Positions 17,901 through 22,021 of a DNA stretch of 22,021 nucleotides are shown in pieces (within the stretch, counting starts at the first letter, position 1; each line of letters opens with the position of its first letter). The position numbers were made by a program, and so were the translations under genes. The notes below the pieces were generated by a model. The model did no database searches. It was not told the DNA's origin and was given only the letters and a program-made list of their open reading frames with translations. This DNA comes from Perkinsus olseni (taxonomy: Eukaryota > Perkinsozoa > Perkinsida): NCBI GenBank assembly GCA_013115125.1, contig JABANN010000550.1:1-22021 (forward strand), given 5' to 3'.

Positions 17901-18463
17901 CCCTCAAGGGTAGAAGTGCTCCAGTAAGGGTTCTCAAACCTAATTCAGGTATTGATTCTAACGATAAAGCTAAAAAAGATAAAAAAGTAACAACTACGAG
18001 TGTTGATGGGATGGACTCAAGTTCAAGTTCTGTGACGTCGTATGAAGGTTCTGCTCGAGGAGGAAAGGGTCGCAAGGGCGATCATGGGCGTACATCTCGA
18101 ACAAGGTATGGAGACCGTGGAGGTAGGTCCAATATTGGCCCAATATTATTGGGTCTCAATCCAGGGTTAAGAGGAACGAAGGAGGTGGTAAGAGTGAGAC
18201 TAAGAGTAGAAGGTCTAAGGACTATTCGAGTGAGAGTAGTTCTACTGACTCGTCGAAGGGTGGACGACGTGCCCAACGAGGGCAACGTTCACGAAGAGAA
18301 CGTGAGGGTATTAGGAGAAGCCGGAAGAGGTCCTCTGACTCTAGCTCAAGAAGTCATCACTCCTTCACTAGAAGACGTAGAAATAATGGTTCGGATGGAA
18401 GTCCCTCGGGTAGTAGTAGTGGAGGTACAGGTCACTCGGATGCGTCCGGGAGACAACGATTGA
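14923..18463 (+). mobile_element. Long gag-side region of the BEL/Pao fossil
   Basis: Some 3.5 kb upstream of the recognisable gag helices are coding-like on the + strand but have no known domain. The composition is unusual: Ser, Gly, Arg and Val rich, with a basic start (MVLTRSGVRSEASH) and a Ser-rich middle. This is much longer than the gag leader of a typical BEL/Pao element. It could be an extra region captured by the element or an expanded disordered gag. It includes one internal direct repeat, listed separately. Confidence 0.5.
16822..17219 (+). repeat. Internal direct repeat in the fossil's gag region
   Basis: Copies at about 16822-16898 and 17142-17219 (320 bp apart) share gagggtaaccctgctcg, gatgggaatggagt and ctctcccctttgtacc. 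They point to an old internal duplication inside the element. Confidence 0.75.
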
Positions 18464-18713
18464 CGGGAGGTTCTACCTTTCGCCCAAGAAGGAGGGGCAG
18501 AGGCCAGACAGAGGTTTGTAGAGGTTGTGGTCATAGACGTTGCAAGAAGAGGTCGATTATCCTTGTTAAGGAGTTCGACACGGCTGAGCAGGTGGCCTTA
18601 AGGTTGAAGCCTTCGTATAGGTTGAGAGGTGGAGAAGATAAAAGGTCGGGTTCTGCTTGGTTGGAAGAGATGGAAGAAAAAACAGAGGGTCATCACTATG
18701 TGGTTAAGTACCT

Positions 18714-19109
18714 ATGGTTGAAACATCATACGGAACCGCACTCCGGAACCGCACCGCACCGGGTAAGGTGACTAGAGGGGAGTATGCCCCGAGGAATTGT
18801 CAGAGCGAGTATGGATATTATCTGCGAAGAGTGAAGAAGGCCTTTCGCAAGCATTATGATACCAATGAACACCTTCAGAAGGTACAGAAGGAATTGGAGA
18901 ATTGTGTCCAAGGGAAGGATACAGTGGACCAATTCGTTAAGCAGTTGGATACCTTATCTACTGAGCTTTATTATTTGGGTGCTGCTCCTTTGGAGTATAG
19001 CCTGAAATGGAGGCTCTATGTGGGGTTAAATAGTGATAGACTGAGGGATAAGGTGGAAGATTATTTGGAGGATATTGGTCTGGATATTGGTCTGGATTAT
19101 CTCTTATGA
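18714..19109 (+). mobile_element. Gag capsid-like helical domain of the BEL/Pao fossil
   Basis: A helix-rich stretch of about 110 residues with the look of a retrotransposon gag: YYLRRVKKAFRKHY, LQKVQKELENCVQGKDTV, DQFVKQLDTLSTELYYLG, then LKWRLYVGLNSDRLRDKV. The QGKDTVDQFVKQL part is like the conserved middle of retrotrans_gag domains. Confidence 0.7.
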
Positions 19110-19374
19110 GAAGTTTAAGAGGAAGGTGGTTGCTAAGGCCGCTAAGGTTAAGCAGATATCCAAGGTGACTCAGTTCGAAGGTCCCAGACCAAGTTATGGG
19201 GCTAGAGATGGTCGCTCTGGTTCAAGAGAGAGGTATGGCTCTAGAGAAGGGTATTCAGGCAGCAGGTTCCGCAACTCGTCAGTCCACTCAGTGGGTACCG
19301 AGGGAGCGGAGTCAGAAGCCGAGTTTGAGCCTAAGATGTTAATGGCTATGGGTAGAGATGCAGCAGAAATTAAA

Positions 19375-19557
19375 TGTTTCCGGTGTCTGAAGATGGGTCA
19401 TTCCGCGCGCAACTGCAAAGCGGAGCAGCCCGCTGAGCTGGAATCTAGGTGTTTACGATGTGGGAGTGTGAGCCATGAATTGGATGATTGTCGGGTTAAC
19501 CTAGAGAGAGCGAAGTGTAACCGCTGTGGGTTCCCGGGACATTTGGCTTATACGTGT
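19375..19557 (+). mobile_element. Three zinc knuckles of the fossil's nucleocapsid
   Basis: Three CX2CX4HX4C boxes in a row: CFRCLKMGHSARNC, CLRCGSVSHELDDC and CNRCGFPGHLAYTC. They bind RNA in the nucleocapsid of related elements. Three are more than the one or two seen in most LTR elements, although BEL/Pao elements with several are known. Confidence 0.9.
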
Positions 19558-19689
19558 CGTACAACACCGACTGCTGCAAGAAGGAATGGTTCACCATCTC
19601 CCTCGAAGCCTAGGGTCCCTAACCCCAACGCTTCTGTTCACATGGTAGTCCGAGATAAGGGTAGTGGGTCACAGGATTCGTCAGGTGAT

Positions 19690-20040
19690 TCACCAATAGA
19701 GGTGCATGGGTTACATGTGCCAATGGTTCTCGGTCGTGTGATACTAGAGGGGAGATCTACCACCGCTTTGTTTGACACAGGTGCGGAAGTATCTCTGGTT
19801 ACAGAGTCTATGTTGAAGGAGGTTGCTCCGGAGAAGAAGTTGGATACTTCCAATATTCCTAAGGTCAATGTGGCGGATGGTGCTACGCTCACGATACATG
19901 GTAGTGTTAAGCTGAAGGTTACCGCGGGTTCAAGGTCTGTAATAGACCACTTCGTGGTTACATCGGATAGCTTGACAGTTCCTTTGCTATTGGGGTGTTC
20001 GACACTCGCAAAGCTGAACACTACTATCGTGTTGAGTGAG
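19690..20040 (+). mobile_element. Aspartic protease domain of the fossil
   Basis: The active-site box FDTGAEVSLVT (nucleotides 19771-19803) follows a strand with ILEGRSTTAL; later LLLGCSTLAKLN is the usual second landmark of retropepsin-like folds. It would cut the element's own polyprotein. Confidence 0.85.
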
Positions 20041-20426
20041 GCTGGTTCTAAGGTGCAGACTAATGATCAGTCTGCTGGTAATAGGGTTCCGTCAAGGGTC
20101 AGGTTCTCAGACGAAGTCAAGTACCTTAGGTCAGTGGCACCTATTAAATCTTCCCCTCCGGAGGAGAGTACTAGGTTGCAATATCAGGTATCTTTGATAG
20201 TAAGTCTGGTTAGGGAGAGTGACCCAAGATTGACGTGCCCTACGGTTGAGGAGTTGCAAGATGGTAACTCTCCATGGTTCTCTGCGATTAGGCCAGATGC
20301 TATTGGTCACCCAACAACTCAAGGATTCTCGATTAATAATTGTGGTTGCCAAGGGGAAGGTAACACTTCCGATCAACAAGAGCCTACTAACGGTGAGGGT
20401 AACCCCCAAGCCGAAGGTCAAAAAAT

Positions 20427-20503
20427 TGATCACCGCGGGCAACACAAACGAGGATCTGATGAAGAGGTTGAAGAGGGTGATGACCGCGGGCAACGCGAAC
20501 AAG
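20427..20503 (+). repeat. Short degenerate tandem repeat in the linker
   Basis: Two copies of gaccgcgggcaac-type sequence (tcaccgcgggcaacac and tgaccgcgggcaacgc) about 50 bases apart, with gaggttgaagagggtga between. They lie in an acidic, poorly ordered linker between protease and reverse transcriptase. Confidence 0.5.
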
Positions 20504-20859
20504 AACCTGAGGGTCTAGACTCGTTGCCACCGTGGAAGGTTATACCTCGAGAATGGGTGTATGACCATAGTGCTGTTCTGGGTCGACCTATCGTGGAAAT
20601 TCCATGGAGTGGTAATGCAAGGCCGGATTTCAACTACAAGCAGGCGGCAAATAGAGGTGCTGCTTCGGTAAGGAGGTTGAATGAAAGCCAAAGACAGGCC
20701 TTTGAGAAAGCTTTGGGTGTTTATGTCAACAAGGGTTTCTGCGGCATTGTTAAGAATAATTTGGAGGGTAATTGTGTGAGGTCCCCAACTGCTACGGAGT
20801 GTCAGAGGACTTGGGATCTATTATCCAAGGGTAGTGCACTCCAGGGTACCGTGGTTACC

Positions 20860-21480
20860 TTACCAAAACACTTTACGCCGTCACATGCTGTCTTCCGTAC
20901 TGATCATGTGACTACCCCATGCCGCATCGTATTGGACTTCCGCGAGATGAATAAATTTTGTCTCAAGGGAGGTCGCACCCAAGGTGATCTGCTAGGCGTC
21001 TTATTGCATACTAGAGGTTATCGCCACTTAATAGGGTCAGATGTCTCGAAGGCATTTTGCCAGATGGTAACATCTTTGGTGGATACCCCCTATTGTTCCT
21101 ATACATGTATAGGCCCTTATACGGTTCTGTGGTTGAGGGTTTCCTTTGGTAGTACCACAGCACCAAATATGTTGGAGGCGTGCAGTTACGATGTTATTGA
21201 GGAGATTGTCGGTATCAAGAATTCTCTACGCCCAGGTAATGAGGAGGTGGTGGACGCAAGAAGGTTAGATCCGGTTAGGGTTTCTGACTGTCTGGTAAGG
21301 CCGTCGCCCCTAGCGGTGAAATATACTCGAGCGGGTCCTCCGGTTCCTAGGGTAATACAGTTCGAGAAGTTCGTTGATGATCTGTATTTCGGTGGTAATA
21401 CCGATCGTGAGGCTCGAACTGGTAGGGATTTCGTCTCCTACGTATTCTGTGGTCATGGGTTGTGTACCGATCCGTTAAAA
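20860..21480 (+). mobile_element. Reverse transcriptase domain of the BEL/Pao fossil
   Basis: Landmarks in order: HAVFRTDHVTTPCRIVLDFR, GSDVSKAFCQM (first catalytic Asp), WLRVSFGSTTAPNMLE and FVDDLYFGGNT (the YXDD-type box, near 21371-21397). BEL/Pao elements typically have this spacing and the phrase DLYFGG after the box. Confidence 0.88.
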
Positions 21481-21599
21481 GATCTAGAGACGGCTCATGG
21501 TGGACGGAAGGAGAAGAGTGATGGTACGGCAAATGCTCCTGGTCATCTCCTAGGTTATGAGGTGATCACTGAGGTCGACGAGTTGCACTCCGTGTGTTC

Positions 21600-21903
21600 C
21601 GGTACTCCGCCGGATGGTAAGTTTGACAAGAGGCGAGCGTGCGGTATTCTATCCTCTTTGTACGATCCTATGGGGTTGTTACTGGAGGTAGATATGCAGG
21701 GTCGCTTCCTATGGAGAGACATTTGCAAGGTCGCCAAGGACTGGTCCGAAGTGTTAAAGGACAAGGAGTTGTTAGAAAGGTTACGGAGGTGGTTGTTCGA
21801 CGCTCAAAGGCAGTGTGCTGGCATGGGTACACAGCGGTTTGTAGACCTCCATAACGAGTCCTTGGTGGTGAGCACGGATGCATCTAGCACCACTCGCAGC
21901 TGA
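21600..21903 (+). mobile_element. Pao-type region after the reverse transcriptase, and RNase H start
   Basis: RACGILSSLYDPMGLLLEVD followed by GRFLWRDICKVAKDW is the signature that databases file under the Pao retrotransposon region after the RT (SxxFDPLGLL-type). LVVSTDASS at the end is like the first strand of RNase H with its catalytic Asp. Confidence 0.8.
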
Positions 21904-22021
21904 GCCGCTAGACATGCAACGTAAGGGCAGGAGGTGGTGGACTGCGATAGAGTCCGTTTCAACCGGCTCTCCGCTTTGCCATCTACAGTCAGCAGAGCAT
22001 AGCACGAGCGAACATCTCAGT
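21904..22021. other. Right edge of the window
   Basis: The element continues to the edge. No LTR, integrase motif or other gene can be seen in these 118 bases. Confidence 0.4.

Larger units (their letters stand above)
14635..22021 (+). mobile_element. Fossil LTR retrotransposon, BEL/Pao superfamily
   Basis: A retrotransposon body covers the right third of the window and is cut by its edge. In order it has a primer site, a leader of about 290 bases, a long gag region, three zinc knuckles, an aspartic protease, a reverse transcriptase, and the region after it that is typical of BEL/Pao (SLYDPMG followed by a conserved tryptophan-rich helix pair), then the beginning of RNase H. The FVDD catalytic box and SLYDPMG place it in BEL/Pao and not Gypsy or Copia. 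Integrase and the 3' LTR are not seen. It looks broken, with roughly three to five interruptions. The protease and reverse transcriptase read well, so it is probably a fairly young copy. Confidence 0.8.

Overview
The window looks like nuclear DNA of a protist with many very short GT-AG introns. My best guess is an alveolate of the Perkinsus type. That rests on overall style (42-70 bp introns, tightly packed genes, helical-repeat proteins, GC near 50%) and not on any diagnostic marker. Coding reading frames and matching intron phases were worked out by eye, so exon lists are models, not confirmed transcripts.

Positions 1-4795 hold five genes on the + strand: the 3' part of an unknown gene (1-486), a small helical protein in four exons (837-1441), the 3' part of another small gene (about 1561-1946), a roughly 350-residue helical-repeat protein of organellar RNA-binding type (to 3490), and a clear four-exon leucyl/phenylalanyl-tRNA-protein transferase (Aat) homologue (3688-4795). 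After a 1.3 kb gap with little in it, one large gene lies on the - strand (11929 down to 6102). It has about 22 exons and encodes roughly 950 residues, with a globular or low-complexity N-terminal half and a coiled-coil C-terminal half.

The most striking pattern is that several introns of the Aat gene and of the coiled-coil gene contain tRNA-like sequence with recognisable pol III B boxes, in both orientations. Four other introns of the coiled-coil gene share a 12-base motif. Together these suggest introns gained from, or colonised by, small repeated elements.

Positions 11930-13878 hold no gene I can support. A 463 bp foldback element with five 21-bp tandem repeats follows (13879-14341). From a tRNA-iMet-like primer binding site at 14636 to the window end lies a fossil LTR retrotransposon of the BEL/Pao superfamily. 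It shows a long gag region, three zinc knuckles, an aspartic protease, a reverse transcriptase and the Pao-type region after it. It looks broken in a few places and runs to the right edge, so no 3' LTR is visible.
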